From Nymphaea colorata (lineage: Eukaryota > Streptophyta > Magnoliopsida > Nymphaeales > Nymphaeaceae), in contig NC_045147.1 in the NCBI RefSeq assembly GCF_008831285.2, positions 21,716,981 to 21,780,980 of the forward strand: a stretch of DNA of 64,000 nt, given 5' to 3'. Shown here piece by piece: positions 49,865 through 60,830 of this stretch (within the stretch, counting starts at the first letter, position 1; each line of letters opens with the position of its first letter). The notes below the pieces were generated by a model. That model was not told the DNA's origin. It made no database searches and worked only from the letters and a program-made list of their open reading frames with translations. Both the position numbers and the translations under genes were made by a program.

Positions 49865-52800
49865 GTACTACTTGGCCCTAAATTTAAGTGAAGTCTTTTA
49901 GGTTTCCATCTTTCTACATACATGTGTTTGTGAAGTTTATTGTGGTCTTATAGTTGGTCAGAGGTTCTAAGCATCCATTCAAAGATCATGGAAACAAGCA
50001 GACCGAAAAGAAAAAAAAAATCTGAGGTTGTGTAGTGTTAAAATCTTTTGTTGTAAATCTGATGTTCTTCTAGTTTGGTATCCTGCACGCTAGAATCTTA
50101 TCTTTCTTTTCTATCTGTATAGATCTTGAGAAGTCCGGTGTGTATCTATTTATGTGTATACGCTACATGCATGCATGAGTGCACATGTATATGTGTAGAA
50201 ATGTAAATGACTTGAATACTCCAAAGTAGAATTGTTCAAACTTCATTTATTCCAATCGTGACTCAAAAGAAAATAAGGACTGTTTTGAAGCCAGAAAAAG
50301 GCCAGCTTGTGCTGGCTAGTTCATGGAGAATGCATTGTTTCAAGAATATGAAATAACCTTATCACCAAATATGGTGCTTGCAGGGTTGAACATTCCTAAC
50401 CATTTATTCTACAACCCACACTAAACCATGTGACACAAGTTATGCTTTTTAAGAAGTTGGCATGTGTAATTCAGCCAATCCAATTTATCATAATCACTTA
50501 TATAAATTCCACACACACTTTACAAGAAGTGCATGAGTAACTTGTCTCATTCCTTGCTTCTCTATGTTTATGAATGAATTTGTGTTGCTGATGTGTGTGT
50601 GTGCGCTTCCCTATTTCCTTTTTTTTTTTCTGGTGGCATTTCTTCTCCCATCGACCATCGTCTTATGGGTTCCCTGTTTGGAAGCTGGCATTCTTTACAA
50701 GTTTAAAACTTATTAAGACCTTTTGTTATGCCATAAAATAAACAGAAAAATTATTGGTGTTGCCCGAGTTAATGTTGTCAAACCATAATTATAGACTGTA
50801 GAGCAGGTTGGAATGTTTGGTTGGCTTGTTTCTTGTTAGTATCTATCACAAAGACGGCAAGCTATGTCAATGGGTGTGAGGCGCAAATGTGTTCTTGCGG
50901 GTGCCGGCATGGCACATCTCAAAAAACTTGGGTGAGGGGGTGTGACAAGAGTATATATACAAATATATGTATTTATAACATATATATAATTATATGGTTT
51001 TTTTTAGCTTAATCTGTTTTTTTTTTTTTACTTTTATTACTGTAAATAAAGAAAGAGAGGGAGAGAGAACAGAAAAAGAAAGAGGGAAAGAATGTTAAAA
51101 GTGAACTGGAGAGGATGCGGTTGGTGTGCATGTCGAAGCCACACCTACGTCCGCACCCGCACCTGTGTCACATCGATGCGAATGCTGCTCCTTTTTTGAA
51201 GAGACCATGTGACATAGGTGACAAGTGCCAGCACTTTTTGATGCTTCCTTTGAAGGTCGGCTTGCCTTTCTTGTATAATGATTGAGGTTCATGAGGTTGG
51301 CACAAAAAATTACAAAGTTGAATTTAGAAACTTGTGGTATTGTTGCTGGTTCATGATTGTGTTAGTTAACTTCATATGGTTTACACTGCACTGTTTTTTT
51401 TTTTTCTGATTGTTCAAAATTTGCAGAAAAATCGAAAATTCTTTACTACAACATTGATAATTCCGAAACAAGAGACAACATCTGTATACCGTAAGACATT
51501 CTCGAGCAGGATTGAAATTTTTAGCCTATCTTGCTTTTTGATATCTTCATTCTTCTATTATCACTAACTATGAAGTTGCTCTTGTGCCCTTAAGTGTCAG
51601 ACAACCAATGAAGAAGAAATTTTTGATGTGCAAGGTCAGCGTTCTCTTTTCCCTTTTGGGTGGATTCATGTGAGATTTTCAGTCATGCTCCTTTTCCATA
51701 TTAAATAATCTCTAGGATTTACATAATGTCTCTTCTGCTTCTTCATTGGTTTTCAACCATGGCATCTCTGATGTTAGGTATTAGAGAAGGAATAAGAGTT
51801 TATTCTTCCTTTATACCAATAAAATTTATATGATGAAACCAATTTTCTTAGCCTAGTTTTTCACCAAGAACGGTGCATTTGTTATATGAATTTTGTCACC
51901 ATCATCATCGGGTTCACATACTATTTGTCAAAGCCTTTGATTTCTCAGCCTGTGACTGTTGGTTATCTTGTGACCAGCAATCACAGGTTAAGAAGGCCCC
52001 GACTTTCACAAGGTACTCCTAGATCACTAGATGCGTTTTTTCTTTTTTGTAAAGACTGCAACCAATTTGACAAAAGCTTATTTCATATTTAAGGTGTATT
52101 AGATAAAAGTTTTCCACATTGACAAGCAATAAGCATGCGTTAATAGAATACGATTTACCTACTATCTTTTTGAATGAACTTAAGTGATCACGTTCATACA
52201 GTTAACAAACTTCTTCAAACAATTTACTTGAAATTTCAGGGTTATTTTCTTGCTAGTCTTTCTGTTATCTGTTTGTTTATCATGGAGAGACCCTTTTGTT
52301 GATTTGCTCCAGTTCTGATTTTCAGACACATCCAACTCAGTTGTGTTTCATGTCCTCAGTGGATGTTCATACTCATTATTCTTACCATGTAACTGTTGAA
52401 CCCAGGAGCATTTGTAATTTCAACTTTTCAAATCATTTATCTCTTCTTTGTTTGATTATCTTGAAACAGGCTGTTGAAGCTCAAAAAATAAACAGGATGC
52501 ACAGCTCTCTCGATTAGTTTTAAGTCTACTCAGCCACGTTAAGCAATAAAAATAAAATAAACAGGATGCACCCCTTCTTTTGTTTTGATTTTTGATTTTG
52601 TGTTTTATGTCTCGAAGCTGGTTGTAAGTTAAACTGCAAGTAAATTTTGATACAGAAAGTTTATTGTGCCTATTTTCAGATTATGCTTCCTGAGGCGATT
52701 GCAATAGTTATGGCACCAACTCATGTTTCTAGGTAGTTCCTTTTTCATCTGGTCGATTCATTTATGGGCAGGTTTTAGTAGCCAACATCAGTCTATACTC

Positions 52801-53499
52801 TTTTTCTAATGCCACAAGGGCATGCCAAAATTATGAAGCACACATTAAACGTAGGGTCACCATGTGAAACCTTTATTTTTGTTAGCTGTTAACTGTGTTC
52901 AACTATGAAAATGCAATTCAGTTTTTTAATGGTCGAAAAATTGAAAGCAATATATGTAGATCATTGTCATAAATATCACCATTTATCACCATTTTTTTTA
53001 AAATTTCATTTGTGTGTTTCTTGAATACATATTTAATGTATTTTACAATTTATGGTAATTTACATTTTACAGACTATCTTGGATTTTGATCAATTTTTGT
53101 TAGAAAATTCGTACAACCGAAAGTTTCGTTATATTTAAAAAAATTTTGAAATGCTGACTGACAAACATTGGCGCTACCAGGTGCTAGTTAAAATTGGTGC
53201 CGAATGAAATACTAGAATTTGGTGATCCTAGCCTGATTTAGCCGATCATACCGAGTCTTCTAGGATTCGGTTGAAGGTGGGTTAGTACTTGGCTCAGTGA
53301 CCTGACCTCGGTGCCATGTTGACTCGCTATGCTATTACATACTACATATCTGCAGAGTAATTATCCACTTATGATGTTACTTTTATTAGTTTTGAGCAAA
53401 AAACCATTATCTTATATTGTTCTTATTGGAGCGTTGGATAATATCTATCATAGTATATTATCGCCAAAGCATTCGTAAGCTCTGATGTAGTTGATAGCT
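49865..53499. other. Region after the PDIL pseudogene, no assignable gene
   Basis: Several short exon-like segments lie between good acceptors and donors on the plus strand: near 51588-51632 (TTNEEEIFDVQ), 51988-52013 (VKKAPTFTR), 52470-52516 (AVEAQKINRMHSSLD, then stop) and 52680-52732 (IMLPEAIAIVMAPTHVSR). I do not recognise a family and cannot join them confidently. They could be decayed exons of a second gene or chance. 50860-50960 and 51100-51200 are GC-rich, repeat-like patches. Confidence 0.35.
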
Positions 53500-53665
53500 T
53501 CAAGTGACCGAAACCACCAATTTCTTGGTTCTATTTATTATTTTGCACTCTATTTTTATAAACTTATTCATTTTGATTTTAGGAGGGCGACCTGCCGACT
53601 TGGGTGATGTGCTCTTCCATTATCGTGAAACGTCATAAGACTCATAACAACCTCCCTACTTCCCT
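53500..53665. repeat. Dispersed repeat, right copy
   Basis: Partner of 47170-47325 in direct orientation; see that entry for the shared words. It carries additional GACTTGGG and CGTGAAAC insertions relative to the left copy. Confidence 0.5.
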
Positions 53666-54318
53666 TTATGATACGCAGTCATCTAGGCCCCGACTCTGGT
53701 CCTTCGGACTCCAGTAAGACTCATTTCATGACTTCCCTTATTAACTCATAACATATTAACATAATAATTACTTCAGGAAAGATGCGATAAAAAAAACTTG
53801 AAAAGTTGAACTTTTTCTTGTTATTTGATCAACACTTGAGCATCCTTTTGTAACGTTTTCACTTAAAAATTGCTTCAACAAGTAACAAAAAGCACATGGC
53901 CTCACCACATGCCAATAAACGTCCTGTGCAATTGAATTTCTAGTCTTTAATTTGATTAAAGGATTTCATTGCCCTCTCTTCTCCCATACAACAAATTTCA
54001 TATCGAAAATTTTTCCCCATGATAATTAGTTTCCTTTCTTTGCTATTAACAAGTTGTGACGATAGACAATTTTAGGCGTTTATATCTTTGGTATAATGTC
54101 AAATACAGGTCTCATAAGTTTGTACTTTTTGGCAAGGGCCGGAAATGAAGCTCGGTTGAAAATTCCGCCAAACTAAACGTCGGGAAGTAACATCCCATGG
54201 TGCCGCTGCTGGCTGTCGTTCGTCTTCTGCGCATTGCTCCTCCGACTTTTATTCTCCTTACCAGATCTCCGTCTGATGGATTGCTACAAATTCCGGGCTC
54301 CATATTCCTTCTCCTGCA

Positions 54319-56154
54319 ATGCTCATTTCTTCCCACTCCTGCTTGCTTCTCCTGGACAAATGCAGTACCTTGCTCCAGCTGAAGCAGGCACACGCACAGC
54401 TTATCACGCTAGGCCTTGCCCGGCACGCCATAGCTTCCGGTCGCGTCGTTGCCGTTTGTGCACTCTCCTGCTTCCCTGGCGGCCTGGACTATGCGTACTC
54501 TGTGTTTAATGACTGTAGAATGCCCAATTCGTTCATGTGGAACCATCTGATTAGAGCTCACGTTCAGTTAAAGGATCATGATCGTGCTCTTTTGCTCTTC
54601 AATTCGATGCGTAGGCGCGGTTTTCGGCCCGACCAGCATACTTTCCCCTTTGCGATCCAGGCCTGCTTCTCTCAGTCTATGCTTCGGATAGGAATGGCGT
54701 TGCAGGGGTGCGTTGTTTCAGCGGGGTATGAGCGAGATGTTTATGTGGTGAATGCACTTGTTGGCATGTATGGTGGCTGTGGGGTTGTTGGTGCCGCGCG
54801 CCAAGTGTTTGATGAAACGCCTGAACGAGATTTGCCCCTTTGGAACATCATGATCCGGGCTTACGTGAGTTCGGGCTCTGTGTGCATGGCGCGGAAGCTG
54901 TTTGATGAAATGCCCGAGCGCAATGTGATCTCTTGGAGTTGTATGATTGATGGGTGTGTTCGTCATGGGCTGTATAAAGAAGCGTTGGGTTTGTTCCACG
55001 AGATGTTGGTGATGGAAGAGGCGAAACCCAATGAAGTTACTTTGTCTAGCGTACTCTCCGCATGTGGGCGACTTGGTGCTCTGGAGCACGGAGAGTGGGT
55101 TCACGCTTACATAGGCAAATTTGGTATGAAGATTGATGTGGTGCTAGGAACTGCACTCATAGACATGTATGCCAAATGTGGAAGCATCGAGAGAGCAGAG
55201 AGTGTCTTTTGTGGCTTGAAATGCAGGGATGTTATGACGTGGAGTGCTATGATCTCAGGCTTGGCCATGCACGGTCATGATGGAAAGTGCCTGCAATTAT
55301 TTTCGCTAATGCAGAGAGAGGGAGTTAGGCCTAACGCTGTTACTTTTGTTGGTGTTTTATGTGCATGTGGTCACGTGGGGCTTGTAGGCGAAGGCAGACA
55401 CTACTTTGATAGCATGTGGGAGGAGTTTGGGATATCTCCTTTGATTCAACATTATGGTTGCATGGTAGATCTCTATAGCAGAGCTGGACTCGTGGATAAG
55501 GCGTATGAGGTCATAAAGAACATGCCTATAGAGCCTGATGTCCTCATATGGGGATCTCTTTTGAGTGGATGCAGAACCAGTGGAAATATTGAAATGGCTG
55601 AATTGGCATCGAGAAAAGTGATCGAATTAGATCCTTTAAATAGTGGTGCTTATGTGCTTTTGTCAAATATTTATGCAAAATCCGGAAGATGGGATGATGT
55701 CAAAAGTATAAGAAGAGTTATGGAAGAGAAGGGGATAAATAAAACACCTGGATGTAGCTTAGTTGAGTTGGACGGAGTTGTGTATGAATTCTTTGCAGGA
55801 GATGATTCACATCCTATCAGTATGGAGATACATTCAATGCTAGAAGAGATCATGAGAAGGTTAAGAATGATCGGTTATGTAGAAAACACTGCAGAGGTTG
55901 CACTAAATTTGAACGAGGAAGGAAAAGAGCACGCTCTGCTAGTTCACAGCGAGAAGTTGGCCGTCGCATTTTGTTTTGTCAGTACTCCCCCAAGGACACC
56001 TATCCGAATTGTGAAAAATCTACGCATCTGTGTTGACTGTCATCTAGCTTTTAAGCTTATGTCTGGGGAGTTTGACCGAGAAATTGTCATCAGGGATTGC
56101 AACCGCTTCCACCATTTCAAAAATGGATCCTGCTCTTGTAGAGATTACTGGTAA
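54319..56154 (+). CDS. PLS-class pentatricopeptide repeat protein with E and DYW domains
   Basis: Organelle RNA-binding protein, predicted to specify and catalyse C-to-U RNA editing in mitochondria or plastids. Single exon, 611 residues. The N-terminal LQLKQAHAQLITLGLARH is typical of the class. PPR motifs run from about residue 60 to 430, with recurrent patterns such as NALVGMYGGCG, ARKLFDEMPERNVISWSCMI, TALIDMYAKCGSIERAESVF and VTFVGVLCACGHVGLVGEG. The E region follows (GSLLSGCRTSGNIEMAELAS, GAYVLLSNIYAKSGRWDDV). The DYW deaminase has zinc ligands in HSEKLA and CVDCHLAFK and ends CSCRDYW exactly at the stop. The first in-frame Met of this frame is used. Absence of introns is normal for the family. 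The target transcript cannot be read from sequence alone. Confidence 0.95.
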   Translation: MLISSHSCLLLLDKCSTLLQLKQAHAQLITLGLARHAIASGRVVAVCALSCFPGGLDYAYSVFNDCRMPNSFMWNHLIRAHVQLKDHDRALLLFNSMRRRGFRPDQHTFPFAIQACFSQSMLRIGMALQGCVVSAGYERDVYVVNALVGMYGGCGVVGAARQVFDETPERDLPLWNIMIRAYVSSGSVCMARKLFDEMPERNVISWSCMIDGCVRHGLYKEALGLFHEMLVMEEAKPNEVTLSSVLSACGRLGALEHGEWVHAYIGKFGMKIDVVLGTALIDMYAKCGSIERAESVFCGLKCRDVMTWSAMISGLAMHGHDGKCLQLFSLMQREGVRPNAVTFVGVLCACGHVGLVGEGRHYFDSMWEEFGISPLIQHYGCMVDLYSRAGLVDKAYEVIKNMPIEPDVLIWGSLLSGCRTSGNIEMAELASRKVIELDPLNSGAYVLLSNIYAKSGRWDDVKSIRRVMEEKGINKTPGCSLVELDGVVYEFFAGDDSHPISMEIHSMLEEIMRRLRMIGYVENTAEVALNLNEEGKEHALLVHSEKLAVAFCFVSTPPRTPIRIVKNLRICVDCHLAFKLMSGEFDREIVIRDCNRFHHFKNGSCSCRDYW

Positions 56155-56810
56155 CTAGCGTTTGAGCTTAATTCTGGAGGTTGTTGATAATCATTGCTGG
56201 TAGTTATGGGAATTAATCAAGTTGGCAAAGCTTATTATTTTTTCCTCTGATTGAGCACTGGGGTTGGTTAGCCTATAGGCGTTGTTTGACATCATATGAT
56301 CCGTTCTAAATTATCGTATTCTTGAGATGAGGAGGGCCGTGAGATGCTGCCTATCAGTTATGCTTGCAAGGCATCGCGCTTGTTGAAGCCACAGATGTCA
56401 GGAAATAATTCTGCCAAATGCCAATGTGAATGTTGCCTATCAGTTAAGTGTTGCACCGGTTGATGTTATCCTGCTTTTGAGCGTTGGTCTTAATGTCCGC
56501 CAATGCCCATCTATGTGAACGTTATGCAATCAGCTTGGGATACGCTTGTTCGATAGCTTTCTGCTAAGTTCTGCGGTTATTCTGATGGCCGAAACCTGCA
56601 AATTTGTTCCTTCTAGATGCCATGCACAGGGTTCAACAATTTGTAGGCAAGTGCAATCTATCCAGAACTGCAGTAAACTGTGTTTAATGCTTCGATTTGT
56701 ACAATACAACTTATTTTCTTCAATTTATAGTTACCGAGGATGCATCTCTTACAGTCTTATGTATATCTGCGTAACACAGATTTGCCACGGATAGAGAGAC
56801 ACACACATAA
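56155..56810 (+). other. 3' flank of the PPR gene
   Basis: Contains a near-direct repetition of GCCTATCAGTTA and CCAATG-like words at 56346-56460, and T-rich stretches. Probably 3' UTR; no gene seen. Confidence 0.4.
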
Positions 56811-56835
56811 CGAGAGAGAGAGAGAGAGAGAGAGG
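56811..56835. repeat. GA dinucleotide microsatellite
   Basis: About twelve GA units, 38 bp beyond the stop codon side of the PMEI-like gene. Confidence 0.9.
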
Positions 56836-56872
56836 TGGAGGAACTGGAGAAAAGAGCGACTATTACTAGGGG

Positions 56873-57445
56873 TCAACGAAGTCCACGCCCACCTGTTTCG
56901 GCGAGTGTGTTAATAAGAGCCAGAGCATTGCTTGTAATCCGCGCAACATTTCCTATCGTGCTGTTAAGTCGTTCCACTACTGTCCCATGGGTGCCATTGA
57001 ACCCATCTAGGCACGTGTCTTGACTGGTTAGCACGGCGCTCACCCATGTCTGCATATTGCTGACCTGAAAGTCGAAGGTGCTGCTTTCCAGCGAGCGGAT
57101 CTCGAACAAGGACTTGTGAAGATTATCTAATGCATCATTGAAACACTCGACGCAGTCGTCAAGGGCCGCTTTTTCTCTCCCCCGGAGCCTCAACTCCCTC
57201 AGGCCCAGTATATACTGGGATACATTCTTGGTTTCTGCCAACGTCACAGAGATCGCACTGCGGGCAAGAGCGCTTGCATTTTGCTTTGCTGCAGATGGGA
57301 GAGTATAGAATGTATTGAAGCACAATTCACGATACTGCGTTACACGGCAGGCGTTTCTAAGGTAAGCATTTCCATCTCCATGTGCGAAGCACCCCATGAA
57401 CAATGCAAAGAGAAAGACTGCCATTATGGTGGGTGTCAGAGACAT
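56873..57445 (-). CDS. Pectin methylesterase inhibitor-like protein (PMEI domain)
   Basis: Secreted four-helix-bundle protein; relatives inhibit pectin methylesterases or invertases in the apoplast. Single exon, 190 residues. A signal peptide is evident (MSLTPTIMAVFLFALFMGC, then FAHGDG). The PMEI pattern has all expected cysteines: the pair in NACRVTQYRELCFNTF, the pair in LDDCVECFNDALDNL and the fifth in TSQDTCLDGF. Other family features are VSNMQTWVSAVLTSQDTC and the C-terminal helix ARITSNALALINTLA. Potential N-glycosylation sites (NAS, NVS, NGT, NST) fit secretion. The first Met of the frame is used. No defect. Whether it inhibits pectin methylesterase or invertase cannot be decided from sequence. 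Confidence 0.92.
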   Translation of the reverse strand: MSLTPTIMAVFLFALFMGCFAHGDGNAYLRNACRVTQYRELCFNTFYTLPSAAKQNASALARSAISVTLAETKNVSQYILGLRELRLRGREKAALDDCVECFNDALDNLHKSLFEIRSLESSTFDFQVSNMQTWVSAVLTSQDTCLDGFNGTHGTVVERLNSTIGNVARITSNALALINTLAETGGRGLR

Positions 57446-59400
57446 GGCGTCTACGGGTAAAGTAGGAGATCAAGTGCATTTAGAGTGGGAAAGAAGATAA
57501 CTGATGGCTTTATATATCTTTGCAAGGGAAAGTGGTATGTGATTGCAATAAAGAATGGTAGAAGGGGAGATGGCATGCCGGCTAGTTGGTTGTAGCTGCT
57601 TTGGCCTTTTAGGTGTACTCTGTACAATAATCTCTTTCTCGTGAATTAGCTTTGCATCTCGTGAAAAAATGAGCATGGAAGCTTGTATGTGGCGATCTTC
57701 CGTGATGATGCTCATGAACGCTGCAGCGCTTCTGATGGGCACCAGCTGAGATGCTGATTGCTGAATGCATCTCGCGCTTATCCAGTGAGCTGGCCGATCT
57801 GGTGAAATAGGGCTACTGCAAGGCCTTGATGCAGGCTTCACACCAGTCACAGATCTCTGGTGATATTTCGAAAGTACTGCCATCTTAATGCCAGACAGTG
57901 GGAAAATTGCTTTACAGGTAAGATCTTTGCGGGATATTGGAAACGATATCTTAGGTTCTCATGATAATATTCCAAAAGTATCATAACTTTATCGTGATAT
58001 TATCATGAAACTTTCATGAACTCGGATACTTCAATCCTAAAGTCACTTTTTTCTTTTCTTTGTTTTTTTCCCTAGTCTCTATATATCCCAATAATTTCCT
58101 TAATTTTGCTTACACAACTTTGTAAAGGAAGAACAAGTGAGCGCCCACCACATAGTACAATCGTTTGTGTTTACTTACCTCGTTGGCGGCATAGCTTCCT
58201 TTACTTTACCAGCTTGTTCGGTCGGATAGACATAGTACAAACTTTTTCTTTGTTTGTCAGGAAAGTCAGTTTAAAAATTCTAAGCTCTCTTGGTCACAGA
58301 CTTCATTGATTGCTGCGACTCGTCGGGCTCATTCTTACAAGTGAAGAAGCAAGGGAAAAGGGATATACACTTGAATTAGTTTCTAAAAGCCATTAAGAGG
58401 GCGTTTGTTTCCCTCACACCTGATCTGATCCAGAGATCCACATATTTTGAGAACCATGGAGCTAAAAAATCACACTTACGTTCTTTAATCACATATCTGA
58501 CCTTTGACAGTGTAAATAGCTCAAAATGAGGATGGCTGAAGGATCCTAAAACAAAAAATGTTAAGATTTGATGGGCTCTAATGTATAAAAAATAAATTAT
58601 GTGGAGGAACCAATATGTCGAAAAAATAAATTGTGTGGGTCTCTGTGGGCAACTGCCCATATAAACCACACCTAGCTCTGCCGTTGGTCTTAAGCATGGT
58701 CCTTAGGTCTAAACTGAGATCCTTATGGCCAACCAAGGATTTCAGCTGAACCGTATGGAAAATGCAGCTGCATTGGCAGTATGAAGTGGTGCCTCCAATA
58801 TAATATATTTTGCTTGCTTTTTAAAATAAATGTTGATTAATGTTCAGCGTAAAGGAACAACCAAACATAGATTAAATCTGCAATTTTGCCAACACAACCA
58901 CCCCATATGTAGAAATTTAAATTATTAACCCCTTCATCTTTTTTATGAGAGCCTGTAAAAAGTACACTATTGGCCAAGGATGCCAATATATCTAATTTGG
59001 ATAGGATATCAGATAGACCTGTTCTGAATAAATTGGATATGAAAAAATTAATATTTGATTAAAAACTTCAGATTGGAGTCAAATTTAAGATATGAAATTT
59101 ATATTCAAATTTAGATATACATAAATATTATATTGAATTCATATTTGAATCTGATTTAGTTTTAAAATAAATACCCTATATCGAATGCCATTACTTTTTG
59201 AAAGATGAATTCAATTTTAAAATTTGGATTCAGATTTGGATGTGAATTCAAATATTGGATTGAGATTGGATTTGGATTGTGAAATTGAATTTTAAATTTA
59301 GATATGTCTATTTGACAAAGTGAATATGGTTAAGAGTACATCTGATTCAAATCCGACCTTTAAACATCCCCTATTGGATGACATGATACAATATTAACAA
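57446..59400. other. Upstream of PMEI and intergenic
   Basis: The first few hundred bases should hold the PMEI promoter. A 137-codon minus-strand frame at 57470-57883 has no recognisable family and is probably chance. 58390-58760 has words such as GGGCGTTTGTTTCC and GATCTGATCCAGAGATCC typical of MITE ends. 59000-59390 is a low-complexity AT tract of GGATATGGATT and AATTTGGATT-like repeats. Confidence 0.4.
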
Positions 59401-60830
59401 CATTGCTCAGAACATGGACTTACAATCTGATAGACCAAGCTTTTTTATGGCTTCACCTTGTGTAGGCACGCTTTAGTTTAGGAGCTTCAACAGTGCTTAT
59501 TGTCAGCCGGCTTTCAATAGCCCTGTGTGATTGTCGAAGGACCAAGGTGAGGAACCTCTGCTAGCCCAGTCGAAGGGATGGACGAGAGAGCCATGCTCCA
59601 TGTCCGTGAGTTTCTTTAGTTTGTATGCGACGTAGCCATTTTCGGTCAGACATCAGGCGTGTGCCCGTGTGGGTGTTGAGATGGAGACTTATGTTAGTAC
59701 GCTTGACCGCTTGACGTAGCCAACCCCTATGCCGAGTCCATTATACGACGCAGCACCAGCCTATACTCGTTTGCTTTAGGCCATTGTCTACGCTGGACAG
59801 CAAGAGCAAATGGGCGGAGGAGAGGAGCGTCGCAGCCGGCTATGAGTCGGTAAGTTGCTGAGCTCGGCCGCCCATAGCCGGGACATTTACGGCCTCAACC
59901 GTCGGAGCGGTCGGCTGCCTGCAACTGGCCTTAGCCGAGAGCCGACTGGCCCCGGACAACGGGCGGTCGGTATTCCGAGCGAAGGGCCTTCAGAGATTGC
60001 TGGGTAGCCGAGAGAGTCTTGGCCACGCTCGGCAGCGTGGCCAGATTCATTCCGAGCGCAGCCTCGCCCGGAAGAAGCGTAGCCGAAAGGTGGCCGGCTC
60101 ATGCCGACACCATTCCAAGCGCAGTTTTCTTCCGCGCTCCGACCGCTGCCGAGGGTGACTCGGCTGAGCTCTAAGCTGTATCAGAGATCATTCGGCAGAT
60201 CAAAGACTTCAGCCTCAGTATTCTTCGCAGCCCGCAAGTCTACACAGCCAGCTTTCAGGCGAAGTTCTTTCTCTTGTAGCGTAGCAGGTCAGTGCTGGGA
60301 TGGGAGGATTGCAGCGTATGGGGACCAGACCCGGGTCGAAGACCCAGAATCGACCCGGGTCATGTTTGGGGAGAAGGCGGGAACGCCCGCTCCAAATCCT
60401 CGAGCTCTGATTTCATTTTCTGGCGGGAGTATCTAAACTCTTCGCAAGTGCAATTTTCTTTAAGCTTTGAAATCGGAATAGTGTTTTCGCAAGGAGCGAT
60501 CCATGTTGTATTTCTCTGCTTTATTCAAGAATTTCGGTTGCTCATTCGTGAGGTTTCCGATTGATCGACGGCGATTCTCTACACCGTCAACGATCCTTAG
60601 GAGTATTTCTTCAGTGGTGAGTTGACGTCTCCGATTTACCAAAAGCCTCGAGCTCTTCAACGGTGGTTTTGCTGAAGAACCGATCGTGATCAGCTGTAGT
60701 CGGCGAGGAATTTCCGACGGCCTGATTACGGCAGACGACTGACGCATCTCGGGCTTTCGTCTGACCGATCTGAGAAGCATCTCCTGGCTTCAATTGATTT
60801 TGATCTGAAACCGGTAGGATATTTACTAAG
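59400..60830. other. GC-rich repeat-like tract, possible retroelement end
   Basis: Abrupt rise in GC with many CGG, GGCCG and AGCCG words (59800-60110), GACCCGGGTCGAAGACCCAG and a second GACCCGGGTC near 60329-60360. Frames are open but carry no recognisable domains. The composition and the sharp borders suggest inserted DNA, perhaps an LTR remnant. Paired terminal repeats, a primer-binding site and coding motifs were not found. Confidence 0.3.

Noticed and set aside
57470-57883. 137-codon minus-strand frame just upstream of the PMEI gene
   Set aside because: No signal peptide, no known domain, and it overlaps the expected PMEI promoter; kept as chance.
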